DNA of 64,000 nt from Collinsella aerofaciens (GCF_005845035.1 NZ_SPFO01000007.1:61919-125918); one strand, 5' to 3'; counted from the first letter of the stretch, positions 38,352 through 46,939 are shown. Program-made: numbers and translations. Notes: generated by a model from the letters alone, not told the origin.

Positions 38352-39038
38352 TTAGCTGCTATACGTGATCCAGTCGATACTTCTAACCGTGGTATTGATC
38401 TCGCCCTTGTCGTAACCGACAAGTTCGAGCTCCCACGGAATGCTCTTCCTCTTGTGGCAGATCTTGTTGTTGTCTTGGTCTTTGCCGTCCTTTTCTATGG
38501 CCAGGTAATTAATGTCTTTTTTCTCGTTTGTGCGGTCTCGGATGATGTAGGTTCCGTTTTGCTGGCGGTCGAACGCAAAAGAGCGGCTGGGCTTGCCGTC
38601 ATGCTCACCACTCCATACGTGGATGACCTTTCCATCTTTGTCCGAGTCGCCATCGACCGACCAAATGCTGTAGCCCGTCTTCTTGTGCTCTTCGAAATTG
38701 AGCAGGGTGCGGATGGCATACCAATTTGTATTATCTGTATCGGTCTCTACGTGCTCAAGGATGAGTTTGCTGGACGTGCCGTCATTAAACAGGTGGCAGA
38801 CGTTGCCGATGACGTTGCCGTCTTCGTTGACGCTCGCGGTGCGAAAATAGCCCGCGGGGCGAAGGCGAATGACGAACTTGTCGAGGGTGGCCGCCGATGT
38901 GGGCGTGTCTTCTGCAAATGCCGCGCGCACGGGAAGGCCCAATCCCGCGGTTTCGGGCAGGCTTACAAATGGCGACAATGCTGCGAGTCCTAGGCCCAAC
39001 GTGAATGCTCGACGGCTGATGGCGTGGTGTTCGGTCAT
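38352..39038 (-). CDS. Tat signal plus ricin-like domain, 5' part of the interrupted PI-PLC
   Basis: 228 residues. The N-terminus SRRAFTLGLGLAALSPF is a twin-arginine export signal. The rest (GYSIWSVDGDSDKDGK, NGTYIIRDRT, YLAIEKDGKD) looks like a ricin-type beta-trefoil. The frame stops at TAA 38352-38354, but the next codons in the same frame read VDGPCW and run straight into MKYVDGNKYL of the PI-PLC domain. PI-PLC domains usually begin with such a WM segment, so the two frames were most likely one gene of about 825 codons (36561-39038), split by a nonsense mutation. Confidence 0.78.
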   Translation of the reverse strand: MTEHHAISRRAFTLGLGLAALSPFVSLPETAGLGLPVRAAFAEDTPTSAATLDKFVIRLRPAGYFRTASVNEDGNVIGNVCHLFNDGTSSKLILEHVETDTDNTNWYAIRTLLNFEEHKKTGYSIWSVDGDSDKDGKVIHVWSGEHDGKPSRSFAFDRQQNGTYIIRDRTNEKKDINYLAIEKDGKDQDNNKICHKRKSIPWELELVGYDKGEINTTVRSIDWITYSS

Positions 39039-39342
39039 AACTCCTCCGTTCGCAGGGTGCGGTTATGCACTCATTTTGTTCACTATACTGCCCGGATGTC
39101 TAAACGTGTTGGCTTAATTGTCTGCGCGGCGCTATAAATCGGCGGGCGGGCGCGTTGGGGCGCTTGTCTATTTGTGCTGCTACCGCGCTGGGGGTGGTTT
39201 TGCCGCCCGGCACCCTCGCGTTCGCCGGCTATCGGCATAAGAAAGGGAGGGCCGGCGAGCCGGTCCTCCCTTAATACGAAGCGCTGGGGCACCGCCGCTT
39301 GTTAGCACTGCGCCCGTGTTTCCCGCTGCACTCGCCAGTCGC
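39039..39342 (-). other. 304-bp gap with a terminator hairpin
   Basis: The gap holds the hairpin 39242-39273: AAGGGAGG and CCGG arms with one G-U pair, and a T-rich exit on the minus strand (TTTCTT). It serves as terminator for the lipoprotein gene upstream. Nothing else recognisable except the ribosome site of the Tat-signal gene. Confidence 0.65.
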
Positions 39343-39936
39343 TTAGCGCTTGATCTCGATATCGTCGAGCTTGACGTCCATGGCCTCGGTCTTGGCCTCG
39401 GCGATGTCGTCGGCAAACTCCAGAGACTTCATCATGGTCTCGACGGCGTCCTTGTGTTCCTCGACGTTGTCGATACGCACATACACGCTGCCACCGTCAA
39501 CGTCGGTGAAGTACTCGGTCGTCACGCCGCCCGAGTGCGTAAAGTAGGCGCTGCGCCAGGTCTTGCCGTTGTACTTAACGGGATCGCTCTCGGTCCATCC
39601 GGAGTTGGTCTTCCACTTTGCCTCGTAGTCGAACAGTTCATCGGCGTTCTTGTCAGGATCGAAGACGGGGATGAAGCGGTCACTGGCATGCTCGCTCTCG
39701 GTGAACTTAAACTGGGCCCTGTCGGCGGTATCGCCTGCAACGTCCGTGATTTCGACGCCCTCGGGCACCTCGACTTTAAACCAAATGAAGTCAGTCCTCA
39801 TATCCACGGCTGGCTTTTCCGCTCCACCGCCACCGCCGCTGCCGGTAGCGCCGCCGCTGCCACCGCAACCCACCAAGGCAACCGCGGCAAAGAGACTGAT
39901 GCAGAGGGTGAGAATCGCAAAGGCCTTCTTTTCCAT
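39343..39936 (-). CDS. lipoprotein, paralogue of the next gene
   Basis: 197 residues. A lipoprotein signal peptide ends in the lipobox ALVGC (Cys24), then a Gly/Ser linker. The mature part has TDFIWFKVEVPEGVEITD, ADRAQFKFTES and DRFIPVF, shared with the protein at 40178-40774. No database family is recognised. It would sit on the outer face of the membrane. Its start follows GAGGAGG. The pair probably arose by tandem duplication. Confidence 0.75.
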   Translation of the reverse strand: MEKKAFAILTLCISLFAAVALVGCGGSGGATGSGGGGGAEKPAVDMRTDFIWFKVEVPEGVEITDVAGDTADRAQFKFTESEHASDRFIPVFDPDKNADELFDYEAKWKTNSGWTESDPVKYNGKTWRSAYFTHSGGVTTEYFTDVDGGSVYVRIDNVEEHKDAVETMMKSLEFADDIAEAKTEAMDVKLDDIEIKR

Positions 39937-40008
39937 GGTCGTGTCCTCCTCGATCTGTAATCGTCCATGGGTTACCTCCCTTTACTGTACGCGTGGACGG
40001 CTCCTTCG

Positions 40009-40027
40009 GGTGGGCCATGTGTCCCAT
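40009..40027. promoter_or_regulatory. 19-bp shared box, copy 1
   Basis: GGTGGGCCATGTGTCCCAT upstream of the first lipoprotein gene is repeated exactly at 40972-40990 upstream of its paralogue. The core TGGGNCA-N2-TGNCCCA is partly dyad-symmetric, as for a repressor site. The regulator is unknown. Confidence 0.4.
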
Positions 40028-40136
40028 TCTGAGGGCCGGATTTGCGCCGTTAAGTGGCAATATGCACGGGTCCAAAAGAGGGGAGGGCCGGTGCTGTCGG
40101 CTCTCCCCGGGTTGGGCGCCCGTTGTTTTAATGGGG

Positions 40137-40164
40137 CGCGCCTACGCGGGTTCGCGTAGGCGCG
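40137..40164 (-). terminator. GC-rich hairpin after the second lipoprotein gene
   Basis: CGCGCCTACGCG (40137-40148) is perfectly complementary to 40153-40164 with a four-base loop. It begins 14 bases after the lipoprotein stop. It has no clear T-tract, so termination is inferred from position and strength. Confidence 0.6.
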
Positions 40165-40177
40165 TACGGGTGCCCCG

Positions 40178-40774
40178 TTACTTGATCTCGATGCTCGAAA
40201 TCTCGACTTCACGTGCCTCGTCAACTGCTTTCTTCATGTCGTCGGGGAACTCGATGGAGTTGAGAAGCGCCTCGGCTTCTTTCTTGTGCAGGTCGAAGTT
40301 CGCGATGAGAACGCAGACGCTTCCCGGCTCAACGTCGGTAAAGAGATAGGTATGGGTGCCGCGGTTGTCCTTGCACGTTCCGGTGAGCCATGTCCTGCCG
40401 TTGTACTCGACGGGGTCGCCAACTTCCCACTGGAACATGCTGCTCTTTCGACCTTCATCGGCAAGAGCCTCTTCTGCCGTCATCTTCTCTTCCCAAACAG
40501 GTATGAAGCGGTCAACCGTGGTGTTCTCGTTCTCGGGGAAGGTGAGCTGGACCCTGTCGGCGTTCTTGCCGGCGGAGTCGCTCACGCCAACGCTCTCGGG
40601 CATCTCGACCTTAAACCAGATAAAGTCGGTCTTCTTGGCGACGGGGACCTTTTCCTTGCTCTCGCTCTTGGGGACGCTGCCGCCGCCCGATGCGCTCCCG
40701 CCGCAGCCGACAAGGGCAAACGCGGCAAAGAGGGCGATGCAAAGGGAAAGGATCGATAGGGTCTTTTTCTTCAT
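40178..40774 (-). CDS. lipoprotein, paralogue of the 39343-39936 protein
   Basis: 198 residues with lipobox ALVGC and a Ser/Gly/Lys linker. Conserved blocks TDFIWFKVEMPES, ADRVQLTFPENE and DRFIPVWEE match its neighbour, and C-terminal IEFPDDMKKAVDEAREVEI matches LEFADDIAEAKTEAMDVKL. The start at 40774 is chosen because AAGGAGG lies ten bases before it; an upstream in-frame ATG would precede the signal peptide. Function is unknown. Confidence 0.75.
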   Translation of the reverse strand: MKKKTLSILSLCIALFAAFALVGCGGSASGGGSVPKSESKEKVPVAKKTDFIWFKVEMPESVGVSDSAGKNADRVQLTFPENENTTVDRFIPVWEEKMTAEEALADEGRKSSMFQWEVGDPVEYNGRTWLTGTCKDNRGTHTYLFTDVEPGSVCVLIANFDLHKKEAEALLNSIEFPDDMKKAVDEAREVEISSIEIK

Positions 40775-41151
40775 GGTGGCGTCCTCCTTGTCTGCCAGGG
40801 ACATCGTGTGCCGCGGATCGCTGGGGCGGCGGTTACGCATGTCCATGATGTCTTTGTTTACTGTGCGGTTATTCTTCCATTCGTCGTCCGGTGCCGTGAT
40901 GAGCTTGCCCCAACATAGGGCTCCTTACCTATAATGTATGCCCCAGTTGCCGCTGCCCGGAAGTCTCGAAAGGTGGGCCATGTGTCCCATGTTTGCGGTG
41001 TCGACGCCTATCGCGTGCCATAGAAATCAGCGATGGCCAGGTACGCTGACGCCCGTGTGCTTATGGGCTAGACTTAGCACCATTATGTGATCGATACAGT
41101 CGGCAGGCAGTCGCCGTCCGACCGATGTATATGACTTGAAGGTGCATGCGT
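40775..41151. other. divergent intergenic region, 377 bp
   Basis: It separates the second lipoprotein gene (minus) from fchA (plus). It holds the second copy of the shared 19-bp box (40972-40990) and a perfect TATAAT on the plus strand at 40930-40935 with TTGCCC 19 bases upstream. No gene is seen. Confidence 0.5.
40972..40990. promoter_or_regulatory. 19-bp shared box, copy 2
   Basis: Exact copy of the box at 40009-40027. Sequences on either side are different, so the match is not simply the edge of a long duplicated block. It lies about 200 bases before the lipoprotein start. Confidence 0.4.
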
Positions 41152-41784
41152 ATGAGCCAAGAGATGATGGATAAAACCTGCCGCGGGTTTGCCGAGGCGC
41201 TTGCCGCGCGTGAGCCGGTTCCCGGCGGCGGTAGCGCGAGCGCCTTTGTGGGCGCGCTGGGAGCCTCGCTTTGCGGGATGGTCGCGCGCTACGGGGCGAC
41301 CAATCCCGCGCTTGCCGATCGTGCGGATGACCTGACGCGCGCGTTTGCTCAGGCTGATGAGCTGGCCCAGGAGCTTGTCGATTTGGTTGCCGAGGACGTT
41401 CGCGCCTACGGACAGGTGTCCGCGGCGTACGGTATTCCGCGTGACGATCCGGCTCGAGCGACCGCGATTCAGGATGCGCTGCATGTGGCCGCTATGCCGC
41501 CGTATCGCATTATGGACACCTGTGGGCGCGCGTTGGCGCTGCTCGAGGACATGGCAGACAAGGGTTCGCGTCAGCTGCTGTCCGATGTGGCGTGCGGCGC
41601 TGTGTTCTGCCGTGCCGCCATGCAGGGCGCGAGCTTGACGCTCTTTGCGAACACCACGTCTATGAAGGATCGCGCTCGTGCTGAGGAGCTCGAGACGGCG
41701 TGCGATGAGTTGCTCGACACATGGTTGCCGCGCGCCGATGCGCTGGCGCGCCGCGCCTCCGACGCTGCAAGGAAGAGAGGATAG
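41152..41784 (+). CDS. fchA: FchA-type cyclodeaminase/cyclohydrolase family protein
   Basis: 210-residue all-helical protein of the formiminotransferase-cyclodeaminase fold. PVPGGGSASAFVGALGASL is the family signature. In histidine-degrading organisms it releases ammonia from formimino-THF. In methylotrophs and clostridia FchA instead hydrolyses methenyl-THF to 10-formyl-THF. The gene is two bases from folD and no histidine-degradation gene is near, so the cyclohydrolase role is favoured. This is strengthened by the missing residues of its FolD partner. ATG 41152 has GAAGG nine bases upstream; ATG 41146 is too close. Confidence 0.85.
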   Translation: MSQEMMDKTCRGFAEALAAREPVPGGGSASAFVGALGASLCGMVARYGATNPALADRADDLTRAFAQADELAQELVDLVAEDVRAYGQVSAAYGIPRDDPARATAIQDALHVAAMPPYRIMDTCGRALALLEDMADKGSRQLLSDVACGAVFCRAAMQGASLTLFANTTSMKDRARAEELETACDELLDTWLPRADALARRASDAARKRG

Positions 41785-41786
41785 TC

Positions 41787-42641
41787 ATGGCTGAACTGCT
41801 GAAGGGTGCTCCCGTTGCTCGCGCGCTGACCGAGGAACTTGCTGTTCGCTGTGCCGCTTTGCGTGAGCGCGGCGTTGTGCCGACGCTGGCCATTGTTCGT
41901 GTGGGCGAGCGCGAGGACGACCTGTCCTACGAGCGCGGTGCCCTCAAGCGCTGCGAGAAGGTTGGCATCGAGGCTCGCCGCGTTTTGCTTCCTGTCGATG
42001 TTTCGCAGGATGAGCTGCTGGCGGCTATTAAGGACATCAATGCCGACCCCGCTGTTCACGGGTGCCTGATGTTTCGTCCGTTGCCCGTTGGGCTTGACGA
42101 GGATGCGGTTGCCGCGGCGCTCGATCCCGCCAAGGATGTTGACTCCATGACGCCGGCCTCGCTGCTTACCACGCTTTCGGGTCGTGGCGAGGGCTTTGCT
42201 CCCTGCACGGCCGAGGCCGTGTTGGCGTTGCTGGATCATTACGGCGTTGAGCTGGATGGAGCTAAGGTTGCTGTGGCCGGGCGCTCGCTGGTGATCGGGC
42301 GTCCCGTTGCCGCCATGCTTACGGCTCGCAATGCCACGGTGACGACGTGCCATACGCATACACGCGATCTTGCTGCCGAGTGCCGTTCTGCCGATATCGT
42401 TGTTGCGGCCGTTGGACGCGCGAGCACGATTGGCGCGGATGCCGTTCGCGAGGGCCAGACGATCATTGATGTTGGCATTAACTGGGACGAGGCCGCTGGC
42501 AAGCTGGTCGGGGACATCGATTTTGATGCTGCGGAGCTGGTCGTTAACGCCATCACGCCCGTGCCGGGCGGCGTGGGGGCTGTGACCACCGCGATTCTCG
42601 CCAAACACGTGATTGAGGCGGCGGAGCGCGCATCGAAATAG
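41787..42641 (+). CDS. folD: FolD-like methylene-THF dehydrogenase lacking two catalytic residues
   Basis: 284-residue member of the FolD family, with GRSLVIGRPVAAML (NAD(P)-binding), KDVDSM and TPVPGGVGAVT. The conserved Tyr is Y48, but the catalytic Lys of the YxxxK motif is replaced by Ala52 (SYERGALKRCEKVGI against YVASKRKACEEVGF in E. coli). The Gln of the GILVQLPLP motif is Phe96 in GCLMFRPLP. Both residues are needed for cyclohydrolase chemistry in studied enzymes. The likely activity is dehydrogenase only, with FchA next door doing the hydrolysis. It may use NAD. It belongs to the one-carbon set with fhs at 28.9 kb. Confidence 0.85.
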   Translation: MAELLKGAPVARALTEELAVRCAALRERGVVPTLAIVRVGEREDDLSYERGALKRCEKVGIEARRVLLPVDVSQDELLAAIKDINADPAVHGCLMFRPLPVGLDEDAVAAALDPAKDVDSMTPASLLTTLSGRGEGFAPCTAEAVLALLDHYGVELDGAKVAVAGRSLVIGRPVAAMLTARNATVTTCHTHTRDLAAECRSADIVVAAVGRASTIGADAVREGQTIIDVGINWDEAAGKLVGDIDFDAAELVVNAITPVPGGVGAVTTAILAKHVIEAAERASK

Positions 42642-43007
42642 GCGTTTAGAGGCTGTTTAGGGGGTTAGTTCTATACCACGTGGTCAAAAAATGCCAAATA
42701 TGAGTACTGTTGCCAAGATAGTCACATATATTTTAGGTTAATTTGGTTCTCTACGATATTTATTATCGATAGAGAACCTATTTTATTGGACCTATGGGGA
42801 ACTACATCATCTAATTTTTGAACAAATGTAGACTTTCGACACCCATGCGTAGCAAAATTGCTGTTACTAAATTGGTGACAGTACTCATATTTGGCATTTT
42901 TTGACCACTGGGGTCCCGAGGGGATCTCGAGGGGTCGCGGTTTCGCCCTTTTTGCGCCGAAGCGATACACTGTTGCCGTTTGATTTCTTCGCTCAAGGAG
43001 GATGCGC
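42642..43007. other. 366-bp gap dominated by an AT-rich element
   Basis: It contains the inverted-repeat element at 42680-42908 and then about 90 bases leading to the dipeptidase ribosome site AAGGAGG (42995-43001). No reading frame is believable. Confidence 0.6.
42680..42908. repeat. 229-bp AT-rich inverted-repeat element
   Basis: Terminal arms 42680-42710 and 42878-42908 are perfectly complementary over 31 bases, and RNA pairing extends six more with two wobbles. The outer end reads GTGGTCAAAAAATGCC and the inner end TATGAGTACTGT. Within lies a second hairpin, GGTTCTCTA (42745-42753) with 42770-42778. The element is strikingly AT-rich against its GC-rich surroundings. No transposase, no clear target duplication. 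It could be a MITE-like repeat or a structured RNA. Confidence 0.85.
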
Positions 43008-44531
43008 ATGCCGTGCACAACGATTTTGGTTGGTAAGAACGCGAGCTACGACGGGTCGACGCTGGTTGCCCGCAACGAGGACTCGTCCAACGGGGTGTTT
43101 GAGCCCAAGCGCATGCGCGTGGTGCATCCCGACGAGCAGCCGCGTGTCTACACGAGTGTCCTGAGCCATCTGACCGTTGAGCTGCCCGACAACCCCATGC
43201 GTTACACAAGCGTCCCCGACGTTGTCCCGGGTCATGGCATTTGGGCCGAGGCCGGTTTCAACGAGCTCAACGTTGGCATGTCCGCAACCGAGACGCTCAC
43301 CACCAATGAGCGCGTCCGCGGCGCCGATCCGCTCGTGGACTATGTGCCCGCCAAGGGCAACGAGGGCGAGGACGGCTATGTGCCGGCGCAGCCCGGCGGT
43401 TTGGGCGAGGAGGACATGGTGACCCTGGTGCTGCCGTACGCCAAGTCCGCCCGCGATGGCGTGCGTATCCTGGGCGACCTGCTCGAGCGCTACGGTACCT
43501 ACGAGAACAATGGCATCGCCTTGAGTGACGTTGACGAGATTTGGTGGCTCGAGACCATCGGCGGCCACCACTGGATCGCCAAGCGCGTGCCCGACGACGC
43601 CTATGTGACCATGCCCAACCAGCTGGGTATCGACAGCTTTGACCTGGACGACGCTGAAGGCGCGCAAGCAGATCATATGTGCTCCGCCGACCTGCGCTCC
43701 TGGATGGCCGAGTGGCATCTGGACCTGACGCTGGGCGTCGAGGGCGACGGTCCCGTCGCGGTCTTTAACCCGCGTGAGGCCTTTGGCTCGCACAGCGACA
43801 GCGATCACGTCTACAACACGCCGCGCGCCTGGTACATGCAGCGCTGCCTCAACCCCAGCGATGTGTGGGACGGCCCCGACGCCGACTACACGCCCGAGAG
43901 CGACGACATCCCCTGGAGCCGCGTGCCCGAGCGCAAGGTGACCCTCGAGGACATCAAGTACGTGCTTTCGAGCCACTACCAGGGCACGGAGTACGACTGC
44001 TACGGCAGCAAGGGTACGCCCGCCACGCGCGGCGCCTATCGTCCCATTGGCATCAACCGCAACAGTCAGCTCGCCGTGCTGCAGCTGCGCCCCTATGCGC
44101 AGCCGGCGTATCGCGCCGTGCAGTGGATGGCGTTTGGCTCCAACTCGTTTAACGCGCTCGTCCCGCTGTACGCCAACGTCGAGACCATGCCCGAGTACTA
44201 TGCCGACACCCAGGCGCGCGTGACGTCCGAGAATTTCTATTGGGCAAATCGCCTGATCGGTGCCTTGGCCGATGTTCGCTTCCATGAGTGCGGTCGCGCG
44301 GTCGAGGATTATCAGGAGAAGGTCGGCGGCATGGGCCACAAGCAGATTCACGACGTTGACGCTGTCGTAGCCGCGCTGCCCGAGGCCGAGGTGCCTGCCG
44401 AGCTTGCACGCGCCAACGAGGCCTTTGCCGAGCGTGTCCGCGTGGAGACCGATGCCCTGCTGGGCAAGGTGCTCTACACCACGAGCTGCGCCATGAAGAA
44501 CTCTTTCGCGATGAACGACAACGTGAGGTAG
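43008..44531 (+). CDS. pepD: C69-family dipeptidase
   Basis: 507-residue Ntn-hydrolase dipeptidase. The nucleophile is Cys3 in MPCTTILVGKNASYDGST, which must be exposed by removing the first residues; the following VARNED segment is also typical. No signal peptide, so it acts in the cytosol on imported peptides. ATG 43008 is chosen because AAGGAGG (42995-43001) then has six-base spacing; ATG 43002 abuts it. A run of acidic residues near DADYTPESDD is a normal loop. The upstream region carries the AT-rich element. Confidence 0.9.
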   Translation: MPCTTILVGKNASYDGSTLVARNEDSSNGVFEPKRMRVVHPDEQPRVYTSVLSHLTVELPDNPMRYTSVPDVVPGHGIWAEAGFNELNVGMSATETLTTNERVRGADPLVDYVPAKGNEGEDGYVPAQPGGLGEEDMVTLVLPYAKSARDGVRILGDLLERYGTYENNGIALSDVDEIWWLETIGGHHWIAKRVPDDAYVTMPNQLGIDSFDLDDAEGAQADHMCSADLRSWMAEWHLDLTLGVEGDGPVAVFNPREAFGSHSDSDHVYNTPRAWYMQRCLNPSDVWDGPDADYTPESDDIPWSRVPERKVTLEDIKYVLSSHYQGTEYDCYGSKGTPATRGAYRPIGINRNSQLAVLQLRPYAQPAYRAVQWMAFGSNSFNALVPLYANVETMPEYYADTQARVTSENFYWANRLIGALADVRFHECGRAVEDYQEKVGGMGHKQIHDVDAVVAALPEAEVPAELARANEAFAERVRVETDALLGKVLYTTSCAMKNSFAMNDNVR

Positions 44532-44630
44532 GGATTTCCCGTCGATCGAATAGCGCTAAAACGCTTTGTCGCTTTCACTCAATCTTGGGTACAAGAACGC
44601 CAATGCAGTTGTTTGTGATTGGAGACAACC

Positions 44631-45047
44631 ATGGTTATGAAACTCGATCAGCTTGTTAACGGCGCCATCAACGTTGGCTTTGGCGCCGCCGCCGTTGCCG
44701 TCGAGGGCAGCAAGAAGGTTCTCGACGACCTCAATACCAAGGGTGAGCAGGTGCGCAAGGACGCAGGCGCTCCCGATATCGCCCGCAGCGTGTCCGACAT
44801 GTTCGAGCAGGCCGGCGGTACCATCTCCGATCTGACCGAGCGCTTGGGCATGCAGGGCGAGACCGCGGCCCAGCGCGTGCTCGACGAGCTCATCCTTGCC
44901 CGCGTCCGCGTTATGACCGCCCCCGAGCGCACGGCCTTCCTGGCCCATGTGCGCGACATCGTCGATTCGGTCGAGGACAACGTGACCTCGGTGCCCGTCG
45001 AGTCCGTTGAGCCCGACGATGCGAAGGATACCGAAGAGGCCGAGTAG
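44631..45047 (+). CDS. phasin-like helical protein
   Basis: 138 residues, mostly amphipathic helix (GAINVGFGAAAVAVEGSKKV, QVRKDAG, DMFEQAGGTISDLTERL) with an acidic tail, resembling phasin-family or apolipoprotein-like proteins. ATG 44631 follows GGAG by seven bases. It is eight bases upstream of the UbiB-type kinase gene, so the two are probably one operon. A role at a membrane or lipid surface together with the kinase is inferred. Confidence 0.65.
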   Translation: MVMKLDQLVNGAINVGFGAAAVAVEGSKKVLDDLNTKGEQVRKDAGAPDIARSVSDMFEQAGGTISDLTERLGMQGETAAQRVLDELILARVRVMTAPERTAFLAHVRDIVDSVEDNVTSVPVESVEPDDAKDTEEAE

Positions 45048-45055
45048 CAGCGCAG

Positions 45056-46819
45056 ATGGCAGATTCCACCACCGATTTCAACAATCTAGATCCTCTGGGT
45101 GACGAGGCGGCGGTTGTCGATGAGGTCGATGCCGTCGTCTCGGGCGCTCGCAAGAAGCCGCGCGCTGTCGATATGGTCCCCGAGGAGCCCGACGCGATGG
45201 CGCCGGACGAGGAATACCAGCTCACGCCGGCGGGTCGTCGCGAACGCATCGGGCAGATTGTTCGCCTGGTCAAAAAGTACCGCGTGTGGGATAACCTCAC
45301 GCCGGTTCGTTTGCGCCGCCTGCTCGAGGAACTCGGCCCCATGTTCGTCAAGATGGGGCAGATTTTGGCCAACCGGTCCGAGATTCTACCGCAGCGCTTT
45401 TGCGACGAGCTGCGTCGTCTGCGCTCCGACGTGGAGCCGGTGCCGTACGAGGTCGTACTCAGCTGTCTGGAAGAAGAATACGGCCTGCGCCTGGGGGAGA
45501 TGTTCGATGCGATCGACCCCAATCCGCTTGGTAGCGCATCGCTCGCGCAGGTGCACCGCGCTCGTCTGGTGACGGGCGAGGACGTGGCCGTCAAGGTGCA
45601 GCGCCCCGGTGCGCAGCAGGTTATGGCACAGGACATCGATATCATCCGCTCGGTGGTGCGTATCGTTTCCAAGTTCGTCAACACCGATCAATTCGTTGAC
45701 CTGCACGGCGTAGTCGAGGAGTTGTGGACCTCGTTTCGCGAGGAGACCAACTTTTTGGCCGAGGCCAAAAACCTCAACGACTTCTACGAGTTCCATAAGA
45801 GCGTTCATGGCGTGACGTGCCCTAAATCCTATCTGGACCTGTGCACCGAGCACGTGGTGGTTATGGATTACGTCGACGGCATTTCGATCGCCGATCCTGA
45901 ACGCTTGGTGGCCGAGGGCTATGACTTGGAAAAGATCGGTGCCGCGATTGTCGAGGACTACTCGACGCAGGTGCTCGATGACGGCTTTTTCCATGCCGAC
46001 CCGCATGCGGGAAACATCATCCTCAAGGACGGCATCGTTTACTTTATCGACTTGGGCATGGTCGGACGCATGTCGAGCCACGACCGTGGCATCGTTAAGG
46101 ACATGATTTTCGCCGTGGCCGAGGGTGACGTGCCCAAGCTCAAGGATTCGCTCATGCGCTTTGCCGTGACGCGTGGCGACTCGGCTGAGCTCGATCATTC
46201 GGCCTTTTTGTCCGACTTGGACTTTATCGTGGCTGACTTTGCGGGACTTGACCTGAAGGATCTGGATATCGGCGAGTTTTTGACCTCGCTGCTCAATCTG
46301 GCGCGCAAAAATGACGTTGAGCTGCCGAGCGTGGTGACGATGTTCGCCCGCGGCATGGTGACGCTCGAGGGTTTGCTGACCGAGTACATGCCCAACGTCA
46401 ACATGATCCAGATCATTCAGGCTCATATCAAAAACGAGAAGAGCACCTATGCCCGCATGCGCGAGATGAGCCGCGACTTTGCCGCGAGCAGCTATCGCGC
46501 GGCAAAAGGCTCGCTCGAGGCGGCCGAGTATCTGGGCTTGGCTTCGCGCATGCTCACGCGCGGCCAGCTTAAGGTGAACACGCAGATCATGAGCAGCGAT
46601 AAGGCGCTGCGACAGCTGGGCGGAATTATCGACCGCATGTCGATGGCTATCGTTATCGCCGGTCTGTTTATCGGTTCGTCGGTGGTGTACTACGCACGCA
46701 TCGAGCCGGTTGTGTTTGGTATCCCAGTCATTGGCTTTATGGGCTACGTGAGTGCGCTGGTGCTGGCGCTCATGCTGGGCCGCAATATCTGGCTCAACAG
46801 CCACGGCGGCAAGCACTAG
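45056..46819 (+). CDS. AarF/UbiB/ABC1-family atypical kinase
   Basis: 587 residues. Motifs of the family are visible: KMGQILANRSEILPQRF (KxGQ), the Ala-rich loop SASLAQVHRA, AVKVQRPG with the lysine, HADPHAGN (catalytic loop) and IDLGMVGRM (DFG-like). Two C-terminal membrane helices follow (about 520-580). These proteins support quinone or other isoprenoid-lipid metabolism, and in Gram-positives their substrate is open. No quinone genes are visible here. The acidic N-terminal 60 residues are unusual. The phasin-like neighbour suggests a lipid-handling pair. Confidence 0.9.
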   Translation: MADSTTDFNNLDPLGDEAAVVDEVDAVVSGARKKPRAVDMVPEEPDAMAPDEEYQLTPAGRRERIGQIVRLVKKYRVWDNLTPVRLRRLLEELGPMFVKMGQILANRSEILPQRFCDELRRLRSDVEPVPYEVVLSCLEEEYGLRLGEMFDAIDPNPLGSASLAQVHRARLVTGEDVAVKVQRPGAQQVMAQDIDIIRSVVRIVSKFVNTDQFVDLHGVVEELWTSFREETNFLAEAKNLNDFYEFHKSVHGVTCPKSYLDLCTEHVVVMDYVDGISIADPERLVAEGYDLEKIGAAIVEDYSTQVLDDGFFHADPHAGNIILKDGIVYFIDLGMVGRMSSHDRGIVKDMIFAVAEGDVPKLKDSLMRFAVTRGDSAELDHSAFLSDLDFIVADFAGLDLKDLDIGEFLTSLLNLARKNDVELPSVVTMFARGMVTLEGLLTEYMPNVNMIQIIQAHIKNEKSTYARMREMSRDFAASSYRAAKGSLEAAEYLGLASRMLTRGQLKVNTQIMSSDKALRQLGGIIDRMSMAIVIAGLFIGSSVVYYARIEPVVFGIPVIGFMGYVSALVLALMLGRNIWLNSHGGKH

Positions 46820-46870
46820 AGGCTGCGGCCGTCACCGCATTTTCCTATCGCAAACAATAGCTTTTACCTT

Positions 46871-46898
46871 GGGCTTCGCCTGCGTGCGAGGCTCTTTT
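46871..46898 (+). terminator. Rho-independent terminator
   Basis: GGGCTTCGC (46871-46879) pairs with GCGAGGCTC (46886-46894) with two G-U pairs, followed by TTTT. It ends the UbiB operon and overlaps the next promoter by two bases. Confidence 0.8.
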
Positions 46899-46925
46899 GC
46901 GTGATACCATTTTGACGGTAATAAT
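46897..46925 (+). promoter_or_regulatory. promoter of the riboswitch operon
   Basis: TTGCGT (46897-46902), 17-base spacer, AATAAT (46920-46925). The start would lie close to 46932, immediately before the riboswitch. Confidence 0.55.
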
Positions 46926-46939
46926 CGATGGCCTAGATG

